Assembly (NCBI GenBank): GCA_021155195.1
Contig: JAJNPV010000050.1
Location: 620,001-684,000 of the forward strand
DNA: 64,000 nucleotides
Origin: Ohtaekwangia sp.
GTDB lineage: Bacteria; Bacteroidota; Bacteroidia; Cytophagales; Cyclobacteriaceae
Reading direction: 5' to 3'
Shown piece after piece: positions 36,095 through 44,755 of the stretch; position 1 is the first letter of the stretch, and each line of letters opens with the position of its first letter. The position numbers and the translations under genes are program-made. Under the pieces are notes generated by a model. That model ran no database searches. It saw only the letters and a list, made by a program, of their open reading frames with translations, and was not told where the DNA came from.

Positions 36095-36865
36095 ATGCTT
36101 CTTGCATTCGACATTGGTAACAGCGACATCACAGCTGGGCTGTGGAAGGACAATGAATGGAAACACATCTGGCGCATTCCTTCTCGCCCTGACTTGCCTG
36201 AACTTTATTTCGGTGTAAAAATCCGCGATTACTTTTTTGAATCCCGTACCGATCTCAGTTTAGTGAATACTATTGTTCTGAGCAGTGTGGTGCCTGCCAT
36301 GACCGATAAAATCAAAAACGTATCGCGTACGCTATTCGATAAGGATCCTATTATACTTGGCCCCAAAGTATATAACCAATTACCCATTGATATTCTCAAC
36401 CCGTTCGAAATCGGTTCGGACTTAGTAGCGAATGCAGCCGCTGCGTATTTCAAATACAAACAAACATGTATTGTGGTTGACTTTGGTACCGCACTTACGT
36501 TCACAACTATTTCAGGTGCTGGAAAAATTTTAGGTGTTTCAATTGCCCCCGGACTTAAAACAGCCATTCGCTCGCTCTCTCAAAATACAGCAAAATTATT
36601 TGACGTGCCGTTGGCTATGCCGGCCTCTGCATTGGGCACCAATACCGTTACTGCTATTCAATCAGGAATTTTAATTGGCTACGAAGGCCTGGTGCGAAAC
36701 ATGGTGTTAAAAATTCGTGCAGAGCTTAACGAAGAATGTCCGGCTATTGCTACCGGAGGATTGTCGTCAATCATTACACCCCTTACCGATTTCTTTCATT
36801 CAGTAGAGCCCAACCTAACGTTGGATGGATTGCGAATGATTGGTGAAGTGGTGACTAAACGGTAG
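36095..36865 (+). CDS. coaX: type III pantothenate kinase
   Basis: First step of coenzyme A synthesis, phosphorylating pantothenate. ATG 36095 gives 256 residues, the family length, beginning LLAFDIGNSDITAGLW (phosphate-binding loop); the open frame reaches back to 35999 but that part is unlike any CoaX. Further motifs are VVPAMTDKI, CIVVDFGTALTFTTIS with the catalytic Asp region, GVSIAPGLKTAIRSL and the C-terminal ATGGLSSIITPLTD. It is ASKHA-fold. No other CoA gene is near. Confidence 0.95.
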   Translation: MLLAFDIGNSDITAGLWKDNEWKHIWRIPSRPDLPELYFGVKIRDYFFESRTDLSLVNTIVLSSVVPAMTDKIKNVSRTLFDKDPIILGPKVYNQLPIDILNPFEIGSDLVANAAAAYFKYKQTCIVVDFGTALTFTTISGAGKILGVSIAPGLKTAIRSLSQNTAKLFDVPLAMPASALGTNTVTAIQSGILIGYEGLVRNMVLKIRAELNEECPAIATGGLSSIITPLTDFFHSVEPNLTLDGLRMIGEVVTKR

Positions 36866-37020
36866 CGCATAATTACTGCCCCAGAACAAGAACCATTAGG
36901 CTAATTCATCAAACTATTAAGTGTTGAATCAGTCCTGTGCTTGCACTCGTGTTAAGAGAACTTTATCTTAACATTACCTTTCAGTTAATATTTTTCCCTA
37001 TCATGCTAAAAATCGCATCC

Positions 37021-38250
37021 ATGAAGATATTTATCCCCCTTCTATTTGCTTCTGCTATTTTATCCATTCAGGCTTTCTCTCAGGAAAAGGCGCCCGTTTC
37101 CTTCTTTGTTAAGAAACAGAAGGGTTTTGGTTTGGTAGATAAAGACAGCACCTTTTCGTTGAAATTTCAGTTCCGAATACAGAACCGGGCAACGTATAAC
37201 TCGATTTCCCCCTCCGATTTAACATCAGACTCATTTGAATTTCGTGTGCGGAGGCTGCGCATGAAATTTGAAGGTTTTGTGGTTGATCCCCGTCTTACAT
37301 ATTATATCCAGCTTTCTTTTTCACGAGGCGATATGGATTGGAAGGGACCCGAAAACTCAGCTGTCAACAATAGCCCAAATGTGGTTCGCGATGCGGTAAT
37401 TTTCTATAACCCTACCAAAGATTTAAAGCTGGGATTTGGACAAACTAAGTTGCCGGGCAACCGACAACGGGTTGTGTCTTCGGGTGACCAGCAATTTTAT
37501 GACCGCTCAATCGTAAATGCTAATTTCAATATTGACCGCGACTTTGGATTTTTTGCACATTTAACGAAAGACCATTACGCACTGCGCGGGGCACTTACCA
37601 GTGGCGAGGGTAGAAATTCACTGATATCACCAAATACTGGATTGGCCTATACAGGAAGGGTAGAGTGGCTTCCTTTTGGCCGGTTTACCGATGGGAATGA
37701 TTATGTAGAAGGAGACCTGGCACGTGAAGAAACTCCTAAGCTAAGTCTTGCAGCCACGTATAGTTATAATGCAAAAGCGTTGCGCGAGGCAGGGCAATTG
37801 GGCAACGATCTCTATGAAACCCGCAGCATCAATAATTATAGTTTCGATGCAGTATTCAAATTCAATGGATGGGCATGGTATAGCGAATACGCCAATAGGA
37901 GTGTAATCGAGCCAATTACGATCAACCCTTCTGACAATACAAAAACACGGTTGATTCTTGCCGGCTATGGATATATGTCGCAAGTGAGCTATTTGTTTAA
38001 AAATAATTTTGAGGTGGCAGGCAGGTTTGCGTCTGTAGTTCCTGCAGCGTCAGTTTATAACGACCCAAATTTTCCTTCTATCAATACAAAACAAACCGAT
38101 CAGGTGGAATTAGGTGTAACAAAATATCTGAATGGTCATCGCGTAAAAGTTCAGGGTGCGCTAGTTTACTTTAATCAAAAAGATTTAAGAATAAATCAAG
38201 AAAGTTCTTCGGGCATGGGCGCAGTTTTTCAGTTTGAACTTGGTATATAA
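37021..38250 (+). CDS. phosphate-selective porin (OprO/OprP type)
   Basis: A 409-residue outer-membrane porin. The ATG at 37021 gives signal peptide MKIFIPLLFASAILSIQAFSQ; ATGs at 36937 and 37003 are also in frame. Beta-barrel features: LKFQFRIQNRATYNS, RVRRLRMKFEGFVVDPRLTYYIQLSF, DAVIFYNPTKDLKLGFGQTKLPGNRQR, DRDFGFFAH and a terminal FQFELGI. This pattern fits Porin_O_P. Whether it is selective for phosphate or polyphosphate is not evident from sequence, and no pho-box was recognised upstream. Confidence 0.88.
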   Translation: MKIFIPLLFASAILSIQAFSQEKAPVSFFVKKQKGFGLVDKDSTFSLKFQFRIQNRATYNSISPSDLTSDSFEFRVRRLRMKFEGFVVDPRLTYYIQLSFSRGDMDWKGPENSAVNNSPNVVRDAVIFYNPTKDLKLGFGQTKLPGNRQRVVSSGDQQFYDRSIVNANFNIDRDFGFFAHLTKDHYALRGALTSGEGRNSLISPNTGLAYTGRVEWLPFGRFTDGNDYVEGDLAREETPKLSLAATYSYNAKALREAGQLGNDLYETRSINNYSFDAVFKFNGWAWYSEYANRSVIEPITINPSDNTKTRLILAGYGYMSQVSYLFKNNFEVAGRFASVVPAASVYNDPNFPSINTKQTDQVELGVTKYLNGHRVKVQGALVYFNQKDLRINQESSSGMGAVFQFELGI

Positions 38251-38281
38251 TGGAGTATCAACACGGCAAGTAAAAGACACC

Positions 38282-38659
38282 CTATTTCTTTTTATGATAC
38301 CTTATCGTAAAAAATCCAGTTACTAAAAAAGGTAGTGTCGATGCTGCTATTTTGATGTTAATAGTCCTCAGGCCGATACCAAACATAAAGACCAGTAAGA
38401 TGCCAATGCCCGCCATGCCCATAAAAGTCAGAACCTTACTGGGTTTGTTTTGAAATAGCGTTACGATCAAAAGGATTTGCCCGAGTAAAGGAAGCAAGGT
38501 GAAGGGATGAATAGCTGAAGCTGGAGTGGTAAATACTTTTAAAAGTATTTCAGCTTCTGCCTGAAATAAGAATTGTTTGCTGCCTTTTCCCCATTCTAAA
38601 TACCCGACAAGGGAAGAAACGATTAAGCAAGCATTTAATAGTTTACCCTTCGCCCTCAT
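38282..38659 (-). CDS. small four-span membrane protein, unknown
   Basis: A 125-residue hydrophobic protein from ATG 38659 (a TTG one codon upstream is possible). Four likely membrane segments: about 8-22, 48-66, 76-96 and 101-118; a positively charged end RYHKKK. No family recognised. The gene is on the minus strand between the porin and the DUF1398 gene, 31 bases from the porin stop. Confidence 0.6.
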   Translation of the reverse strand: MRAKGKLLNACLIVSSLVGYLEWGKGSKQFLFQAEAEILLKVFTTPASAIHPFTLLPLLGQILLIVTLFQNKPSKVLTFMGMAGIGILLVFMFGIGLRTINIKIAASTLPFLVTGFFTIRYHKKK

Positions 38660-38696
38660 CAATCAAAAAAACTGAATTAGTAAAAATGAGTTTGAT

Positions 38697-39086
38697 CTAC
38701 TGCGGTATTTGCTCTTCCAATATTTCAGTACCTGCTTTATCATAATATGTACACGTCATTTTTTCCATATTGACTGTCCATTTTTCAATTCCTGATTTAG
38801 CACAATCGGCACAGAAGGTTGGATAATCAGTTTTCCCCTGTTGATGTGCTTTAAGATCTGATTTGAATTGCATGGCATTTGATGTCTCTGCAATGCTCTT
38901 GGCATCATACTTTACAGGTGTGGAAATTTTGAAATGGTTGTTTCCGTAATAGCGGGTATGGCCGTCTGCCACAAAGGTTTCGTAGGAGGTAACACCCAAG
39001 GCTTTGATCTCTTTGATGTAAGCGGGAAAGTCGGCTCCTGATTTTACTTTGCTGTGTGCGTGTTTAATTTGTTCCAGTGTAAACAT
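38697..39086 (-). CDS. DUF1398 family protein
   Basis: A 129-residue cytosolic protein that matches the DUF1398 (YbcV-like) pattern: FTLEQIKHAHSKVKSGADFPAYIKEIKALGV, YETFVADGHTRYYG and FCADCAKSGIEKWTV. Some members are annotated as phage envelope protein, a name without support here. Function unknown. Likely monocistronic or leading the small membrane gene downstream (38-base gap). Confidence 0.8.
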   Translation of the reverse strand: MFTLEQIKHAHSKVKSGADFPAYIKEIKALGVTSYETFVADGHTRYYGNNHFKISTPVKYDAKSIAETSNAMQFKSDLKAHQQGKTDYPTFCADCAKSGIEKWTVNMEKMTCTYYDKAGTEILEEQIPQ

Positions 39087-39167
39087 GATTTTCGTTTTAT
39101 TCTATCACTTCTTTTGGTTAATATAGACTAATTACAATGATTAGAATACCTTGGCTTTTGCAATGCA

Positions 39168-40133
39168 TTACTTTCTGATTCGCTTAACGTAATTCAAAAG
39201 AATTTTGAAAAATTCCTCCGGCTGTTCTTCTAAAATCTCATGTCCACATTGTTCAATAACGTGTGTTTCACTAAATCTTAAACTTTCTTTTTGTAAGTAG
39301 AAAGTTGATTCACCCTGATCATCCTGCCGGCCATAAATAATTAGCGCTGGTATTTTTAATTTCTTTAGTTTGCCTGTGATATCCCATTTAGTTTCCATCA
39401 CTTCCTTATCAATGATAGGAATTGGCTGAAAATTGAAACTGTAAAAGAGATCGTCAAGGTTTTTCATTGATATTTTATTTCTGTCGTAATACATAGCCCT
39501 AACATGCAGCGCAACGAATTGCTTGTAGGCAACAACTTCTTTGCCATCGGGGTCTACTCTTTTAAGAGAGTCCAACTCTTTCTCAGTTTTTACTGAGAAG
39601 ATTTTCTGCAAATTGGCCATTGAATCCAATTCTATTTTAGATCGTCTTGCGTATTGATTATCATACAGAACATTCCAAACCGAATAAGACGGAGGCGCTG
39701 AGCAGATAAGAATAATATTTGAAGTAGATTCCGGATGATGAGCCGCATAGTTCATTCCAAGTAACCCGCCCCATGAAACACCTAACAGTGTGATCTTTTT
39801 GTCGCCTCGAGCTTTTCGCAAAAGTTCAATGTCTTCCGTATAGTTGTTGATCGTTATTGTCCTTTCATTTATGGGCATGTCCGCAGATTTTCCGGAGCCA
39901 CGCTGATGAATTAACACGCACGTATAAAATGATTTCAGACTGTCAACCAGTTGTAGGTAGGGATGGTCAGGAGCCTCGCCAGGTCCGCCTGATAAAATAT
40001 AGAGCGAAGGACCGGCACCCGATTCTTCATAATACAATTTTAAAGAACCATTATAAAAACTCTTGATGCTCTGTGCTGAACCATGATAGGAGAGGCACAC
40101 CAGAAGACTAACAAGCAAAATAAAATTTCTCAT
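39168..40133 (-). CDS. exported alpha/beta hydrolase, proline-iminopeptidase-like
   Basis: A 321-residue protein with signal peptide MRNFILLVSLLVCLSYHGSAQ. Alpha/beta-hydrolase marks: oxyanion region ILSGGPGEAPDH, VLIHQRGSGKS, nucleophile elbow LLGVSWGGLLGMNYAA near residue 118, acid IYGRQDDQ and the final CGHEILEEQPEEF with the catalytic His. The GGPG and GxSWGG patterns are of prolyl aminopeptidase type. A second such hydrolase lies at 41843-42871, on the other side of gdhA. Substrate not known. Confidence 0.85.
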   Translation of the reverse strand: MRNFILLVSLLVCLSYHGSAQSIKSFYNGSLKLYYEESGAGPSLYILSGGPGEAPDHPYLQLVDSLKSFYTCVLIHQRGSGKSADMPINERTITINNYTEDIELLRKARGDKKITLLGVSWGGLLGMNYAAHHPESTSNIILICSAPPSYSVWNVLYDNQYARRSKIELDSMANLQKIFSVKTEKELDSLKRVDPDGKEVVAYKQFVALHVRAMYYDRNKISMKNLDDLFYSFNFQPIPIIDKEVMETKWDITGKLKKLKIPALIIYGRQDDQGESTFYLQKESLRFSETHVIEQCGHEILEEQPEEFFKILLNYVKRIRK

Positions 40134-40249
40134 TTATCTATCATTTGGTGATGTGTCTTTAGTTCACATTTCAATTTCAAGGTGCAAGTTTTTTAAAATT
40201 TACCTTCGATGTTGGTTCCTTTTTATCATTTGAATCAGTTTCGTTCCAA

Positions 40250-41602
40250 TCAAACAACCCCCTGAGCCTGCATTGCCTTCGCTACTTTTAAAAATCCGGC
40301 AATGTTAGCACCCACTAAATAGTTGCCGGGCTTGCCATATTCTTTGGCTGCAGCCAGACACGTTTGATGTATGTTTTTCATAATGCCCACCAACCTGGCA
40401 TCTACTTCTTCACTCGTCCATTTGGTGCCCATATAATTTTGAGTCATTTCCAAACCCGAAGTTGCCACACCACCTGCATTGCTGGCCTTGCCTGGTGAAT
40501 ACATCACGCCATGATCAATCAGGATATTTATGGCATCAATGGTGGTTGGCATGTTGGCTCCTTCGCCTAATAGTTTCAAGCCATTCTTCACAAGATTGTT
40601 TGCATCTTTTTCATTCACTTCATTTTGCGTGGCGCAGGGAAAAGCGCAGTCAGCTTTTATGCTCCACAACGGGTTGTGATCATGTTTCGCATCCAGCGCA
40701 TGAAACTCACACTTATATTTATCGGCATACTCTTTTATACGACCTCTGCGATTGTTCTTCAGGTCTTTTAAGAATTCAAGTTTGTCTTTGGTGATGCCGG
40801 CCGCATCATAAATAAACCCATCTGAGTCGGAAGCGGTTACTGCTTTCCCGCCAAGGTGAATGATTTTTTCAATCGCATATTGCGCCACATTACCGGAACC
40901 CGACACCAAACATGTTTTATCTTTTATCGACTCCTTCTTTTCCTGCAGCATGTTCTCCGCAAAATAAATTAACCCATAGCCGGTCGCTTCCGTACGAATT
41001 AAACTTCCGCCCCAACCAATGCCTTTGCCGGTAAGCACTCCGGTAAATTCGTTTTTTATTTTTTTATACGCGCCAAACAAATACCCAATCTCACGGCCGC
41101 CCACACCAATGTCGCCTGCAGGCACATCTAACCTGTGACTAATATGTCGAGCCAACTCACCCATAAAGGCCTGGCAAAACTTCATCACTTCATCATCCGA
41201 CTTTCCTTTTGGATTAAAATCTGAACCGCCTTTGCCACCCCCCATAGGAATTCCTGTAAGGGCATTTTTAAAAATTTGCTCGAACGCTAAAAACTTTAAT
41301 ACACTGGGTGTTACGGATGGATGAAAACGAAGCCCGCCTTTATAAGGGCCAATGGCACTATTCATTTGCACGCGATAGCCGCGATTGACGTGCACGTTTC
41401 CTTTATCGTCTAACCACGTAACACGAAACGAAATTTGACGCTCGGGTTCAAGCATGCGCTCTAACAAACGCAAGCGAATAAATTCGGGGTTGCGTTCCAG
41501 CACAGGCCACACAGAAGTAATTACCTCTTCAGCTGCTTGAATAAATTCGGGTTCGTTGGGGTTGCGTTGTTTTACAAGATCAAGAATGTCATGGCCACTC
41601 AT
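40250..41602 (-). CDS. gdhA: NADP-type glutamate dehydrogenase
   Basis: Hexameric family enzyme converting 2-oxoglutarate, ammonia and NADPH into glutamate. 450 residues, start MSGHDILDLVKQRNPNEPEF. The substrate site shows GGLRFHPSV and the catalytic-lysine segment MGGGKGGSDFNPKGKSD near residues 120-135. The Rossmann part shows CLVSGSGNVAQYAIEKI; the end holds the family pattern SNAGGVATSGLEMTQN. Size and motifs match the small NADP-specific class. Monocistronic. Confidence 0.97.
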   Translation of the reverse strand: MSGHDILDLVKQRNPNEPEFIQAAEEVITSVWPVLERNPEFIRLRLLERMLEPERQISFRVTWLDDKGNVHVNRGYRVQMNSAIGPYKGGLRFHPSVTPSVLKFLAFEQIFKNALTGIPMGGGKGGSDFNPKGKSDDEVMKFCQAFMGELARHISHRLDVPAGDIGVGGREIGYLFGAYKKIKNEFTGVLTGKGIGWGGSLIRTEATGYGLIYFAENMLQEKKESIKDKTCLVSGSGNVAQYAIEKIIHLGGKAVTASDSDGFIYDAAGITKDKLEFLKDLKNNRRGRIKEYADKYKCEFHALDAKHDHNPLWSIKADCAFPCATQNEVNEKDANNLVKNGLKLLGEGANMPTTIDAINILIDHGVMYSPGKASNAGGVATSGLEMTQNYMGTKWTSEEVDARLVGIMKNIHQTCLAAAKEYGKPGNYLVGANIAGFLKVAKAMQAQGVV

Positions 41603-41666
41603 TAGGTAGGTGAGTTTGGTATGGCCTACAAGTTAGAAAATATAATACATAGACACATATGATAAT

Positions 41667-41801
41667 CCTATGTGGTTCAATTTGCTTTGCCTTTAGAGAA
41701 TACAAAACCACATAGGCACATAGAATGCAAATATGAAGAAGGCTATGTTACTATATGGTTTAATTATTTCTCTTTAAACAAGACATATACTGCACATAGC
41801 C
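41667..41801. repeat. intergenic palindromic repeat (CCTATGTGGTT family)
   Basis: CCTATGTGGTT at 41667-41677 pairs without mismatch with AACCACATAGG at 41706-41716. A second pair, GGCTATGT 41741-41748 with ACATAGCC 41794-41801, follows directly. Variants of CACATAG occur several times in the stretch. The whole fills most of the 240-base gap between divergent gdhA and the convergent hydrolase gene; no gene is seen in it. Confidence 0.6.
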
Positions 41802-41842
41802 TGTGCCAACGATTTGCTGTTTCAATTGTTGAATTTCCCTCC

Positions 41843-42871
41843 TTATTTCTTGATCAATAACCCGCCATCAACATCTTTCAAAAAAGAAATCAACCCCGGG
41901 AAGTAATGCTCCTGATCATCCCACATGGATAAATGACTTCCATTGGGGCATAATAAAAATCTTCCATTAGGGACTTCACTTGCCATCCACTTCATGTGTT
42001 CGGGATCCATGGTATCGTGTGTGGCTCCAATCACTAAGGTGGGGACAGTAATTGTTTTTAAGTCTGCCGTGCGATCCCACTTTTCTAATTTACCACTAAT
42101 GCCAAATTCACTGGGGCCTTGCATGAGTGTATAGATAACTCCATTCATGTGTTTGAACGAGCGGTTAACCGGCTCGGGCCATTGATCGGCAGGGAAGCGA
42201 CACAAATGCTCAGTATAAAAATTAGGAACGAGTAGTTCCATATAGCGCGGGTTCTCAAAATCTTTTTTGGCTTCCAGGTCACGAATTTCTTTCAGCACAG
42301 CAGGGTCCATTTGTTTGGCCAACACCTCATCGGCATACTTTCCATACTCGGGGGCGCTTGCCATCATGTTTGAAATGATTAACCCCTTCAAATTGCTTTG
42401 ATACTTTAGTGCATACTCCATCGCTAAGATTCCACCCCACGAACTACCAAGTAAATAGAAATTGGAATTGTCAAGGTTCAAGGCTTTGCGTACTTCCTCT
42501 ACTTCTTCAACAAAACGATCGATATTCCAAAGACTCGTATCAGTGGGTTGATCGCTATAATATGAACCGAGTTGATCGTAGTAATAATATTCAATGCCCT
42601 CCTTAGGAAGGAAGCTATCAAAGCTCTCAAAGTATTCGTGGGTCGCAGCGGGGCCGCCATGCAACAAAAGAACTTTTATGGTAGGATGATTGCCAACCCG
42701 CTTGGTCCATACGTTGTACTTGCCACCATGGATGGGAATCATTTTTACTCCACCCGCTTTTACGGCTCCTTCATTCAGATCGAAATAACTCAGGGAATCA
42801 TTTTCGACAGGTGCATCAGTTTTACAACCGATCAAAAAGAATAGAAAGATCAGTGAAGCAATTGTTTTCAT
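41843..42871 (-). CDS. lipoprotein alpha/beta hydrolase, proline-iminopeptidase-like
   Basis: A 342-residue protein with a lipoprotein leader (MKTIASLIFLFFLIGC, Cys16). Start ATG 42871 is preferred to that at 42901 because it puts the leader at the N-terminus. The hydrolase domain shows LLLHGGPAATHEYF, YYDQLGSYYS, nucleophile elbow LLGSSWGGILAMEYA and near the end GATHDTMDPEHM with CPNGSHLSMWDD. Homologous in plan to the protein at 39168-40133 but lipid-anchored. Starts 40 bases after the stop of the phosphodiesterase gene and may share its transcript. Confidence 0.87.
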   Translation of the reverse strand: MKTIASLIFLFFLIGCKTDAPVENDSLSYFDLNEGAVKAGGVKMIPIHGGKYNVWTKRVGNHPTIKVLLLHGGPAATHEYFESFDSFLPKEGIEYYYYDQLGSYYSDQPTDTSLWNIDRFVEEVEEVRKALNLDNSNFYLLGSSWGGILAMEYALKYQSNLKGLIISNMMASAPEYGKYADEVLAKQMDPAVLKEIRDLEAKKDFENPRYMELLVPNFYTEHLCRFPADQWPEPVNRSFKHMNGVIYTLMQGPSEFGISGKLEKWDRTADLKTITVPTLVIGATHDTMDPEHMKWMASEVPNGRFLLCPNGSHLSMWDDQEHYFPGLISFLKDVDGGLLIKK

Positions 42872-42911
42872 GGAATTGGAATTAGATACCGAATCTACCA
42901 AATAGTAGCAA

Positions 42912-44459
42912 TCATTTCAACTTCACACTTCCCTTATCAACGGTTACTTTCTTCGCCAGGTATTCCTTTGTTTCAGGTTGGCGCAAGGTTTCCATAAAAT
43001 ACCATTCGCTGGTTGCTTTATCAGGATAGAGCGTGAGTAGCAGATACCCATGATCGCGCGCATTCAAATATTTGATGTGTGGATTCTTTGAGAGCAAGGC
43101 TTTCTCCATATCTTTCACAACATCATCAGGATGATACTCATTGTCGTTGGCCGAACTAATGCTGGTGGTTCCAAACTCAATCGCGAATGCACCGGCCGAT
43201 GTTTTTGAGTTGTAGGTTTTCTTTACATCTGTGGCTACTTCAATGGCCCATGACGAATGTGTATCACCCGTAAGGAAGATCAAGTCTTTCAATTTATTCT
43301 CAAGAATAAACTCTTTTAACTTTTTCTTTTCTGCGGGATAGCCATCCCACGAATCAAGATTGCGGGGCATGTTTGGATAGACTGCACTTAGTTCAATATC
43401 GGCAAACATCACCTGGTTGCCCAACACCTTCCACGTAGCTGTTGATTTTGCGAGTGAATTCTCCAACCAATTTACTTGCTCTGCGCCAAGCATGGTGCGG
43501 TCTTTATAATAATCAGGTGAGGTGATACTATCCACCGGGCGAGTTCTTCCTTCCAGACGTTCATCCAGCATAATTAAATCGGCCAATGAGCCATATGAAA
43601 AAGAACGATAGTGTTTGCTGCCTTCGCGAATAGGAAGCCACTCGTAGTAAGCCTTTACAGCCGCGGCTTTTCGTTTTTCAAAGTCACCTTCCTGATCGGG
43701 CTGATGATTTTGAGCGCCCTCGGTATATACATTGTTCGCTACTTCATGATCATCCCAAATGGCAATCATAGGGTGTTGCTGACTGACTCTGCGCAAGCCT
43801 TTGTCTAGCCGATACTGCGAATGACGCGTGCGATAATCACTGAGTGAAACGATTTCGTAAGCCGGTAAATTTTTTCGGATGGTGGTGTCGCCATACTTTC
43901 CACGACCGTATTCATAAATGTAATCGCCTAAGTGAATGACTGCATCAACATCCTGCCGATCGGCAATTTTATCATAGGCATTAAAAAATCCCCACTCCCA
44001 GTTGCTGCAACTTACCACGGCAAATTTTAAACTATCTACTCCGGTAACTGGAGTTGTTTTGGTGCGCCCGGTGATGGAAGTTTTTCCTAATGCATGAAAG
44101 CGATAGTAATACGTAGTGTACGGTTGAAGCCCGTCCACATCCACTTTTACGGTGTAATCTTTTTCGGCTAGCGCTTTCGCGGAATCTCTTTTTAAGATGG
44201 CGCTGAAATCCTGAAGGGTAGAAATTTCCCACGCTACGGGTACGGAAGCAACAGAATCTTCTGGTGTTACGCGTGTCCAGATGATTACGCGATTGGCCAA
44301 TGGATCGCCAGAGGCAACACCATGATAGAACGGAGCCATGGAAGCATCGAATAATTCGGCTACGGGCTCAACTCGTTTTTTAGATTGGTTTGACTCGGGC
44401 TTTGTGCAAGCCGCGATTAAGAAAACGATTAAACAAGCTGGAAAAAGGCGGTAGATCAT
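42912..44459 (-). CDS. phoD: PhoD-like alkaline phosphatase/phosphodiesterase lipoprotein
   Basis: A 515-residue lipoprotein: leader MIYRLFPACLIVFLIAAC. N-terminal PhoD_N domain (YHGVASGDPLANRVIIWTRVTP) followed by the metallophosphatase core: VVSCSNWEWG, AVIHLGDYIYEYG, MIAIWDDHEVANN near 232-242, and FLTGDTHSSW near 400. These are the Ca/Fe ligands of PhoD. Substrates are phosphomono- or diesters outside the cytosol. A Pho-type regulatory box was not recognised upstream, where a long palindrome lies instead. Confidence 0.9.
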   Translation of the reverse strand: MIYRLFPACLIVFLIAACTKPESNQSKKRVEPVAELFDASMAPFYHGVASGDPLANRVIIWTRVTPEDSVASVPVAWEISTLQDFSAILKRDSAKALAEKDYTVKVDVDGLQPYTTYYYRFHALGKTSITGRTKTTPVTGVDSLKFAVVSCSNWEWGFFNAYDKIADRQDVDAVIHLGDYIYEYGRGKYGDTTIRKNLPAYEIVSLSDYRTRHSQYRLDKGLRRVSQQHPMIAIWDDHEVANNVYTEGAQNHQPDQEGDFEKRKAAAVKAYYEWLPIREGSKHYRSFSYGSLADLIMLDERLEGRTRPVDSITSPDYYKDRTMLGAEQVNWLENSLAKSTATWKVLGNQVMFADIELSAVYPNMPRNLDSWDGYPAEKKKLKEFILENKLKDLIFLTGDTHSSWAIEVATDVKKTYNSKTSAGAFAIEFGTTSISSANDNEYHPDDVVKDMEKALLSKNPHIKYLNARDHGYLLLTLYPDKATSEWYFMETLRQPETKEYLAKKVTVDKGSVKLK

Positions 44460-44499
44460 GGCAAGGAATTTTTTAAGAGTTGAGGGCACACATATTTAC

Positions 44500-44612
44500 T
44501 GTATACTTTGCGCAAACTTAGTGACTTTGTGCCTTCGTGCTATGATTTTCTTCTTTAACCACGAAGGCACCAAGGCTTCAAGAATTCACAAAGTTTACGC
44601 ACACAAGTAAAG
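44500..44612. repeat. long imperfect palindrome (GTGCCTTCGTG family)
   Basis: The centre has perfect 11-base arms, GTGCCTTCGTG 44529-44539 and CACGAAGGCAC 44560-44570. Outer arms pair ACTTTGTG 44524-44531 with CACAAAGT 44587-44594 and, less well, the flanks containing GCGCAAACTT and TTTACGCACAC. It lies in the 296-base gap between divergent phoD and the TPR gene. The remaining part (44613-44755) shows no gene or clear element. Confidence 0.6.
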
Positions 44613-44755
44613 ATGATTTTGTAAGAATGTTGTTATGTAAGTATAAAGAAAATGACAATTGATCAGGTTGATTCAACAGTTGGGTAGCAAAGACCGTTAT
44701 TAGTTCCTACTTCAATAGGTGTTTGCGTATTTTTAAATAATAAAACGAATTAGTC

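Noticed and set aside
41603..41842. A small gene on the plus strand at 41672-41860
   Set aside because: The frame runs through the palindromic repeat and into the hydrolase gene; its composition reflects the repeat, not a protein.
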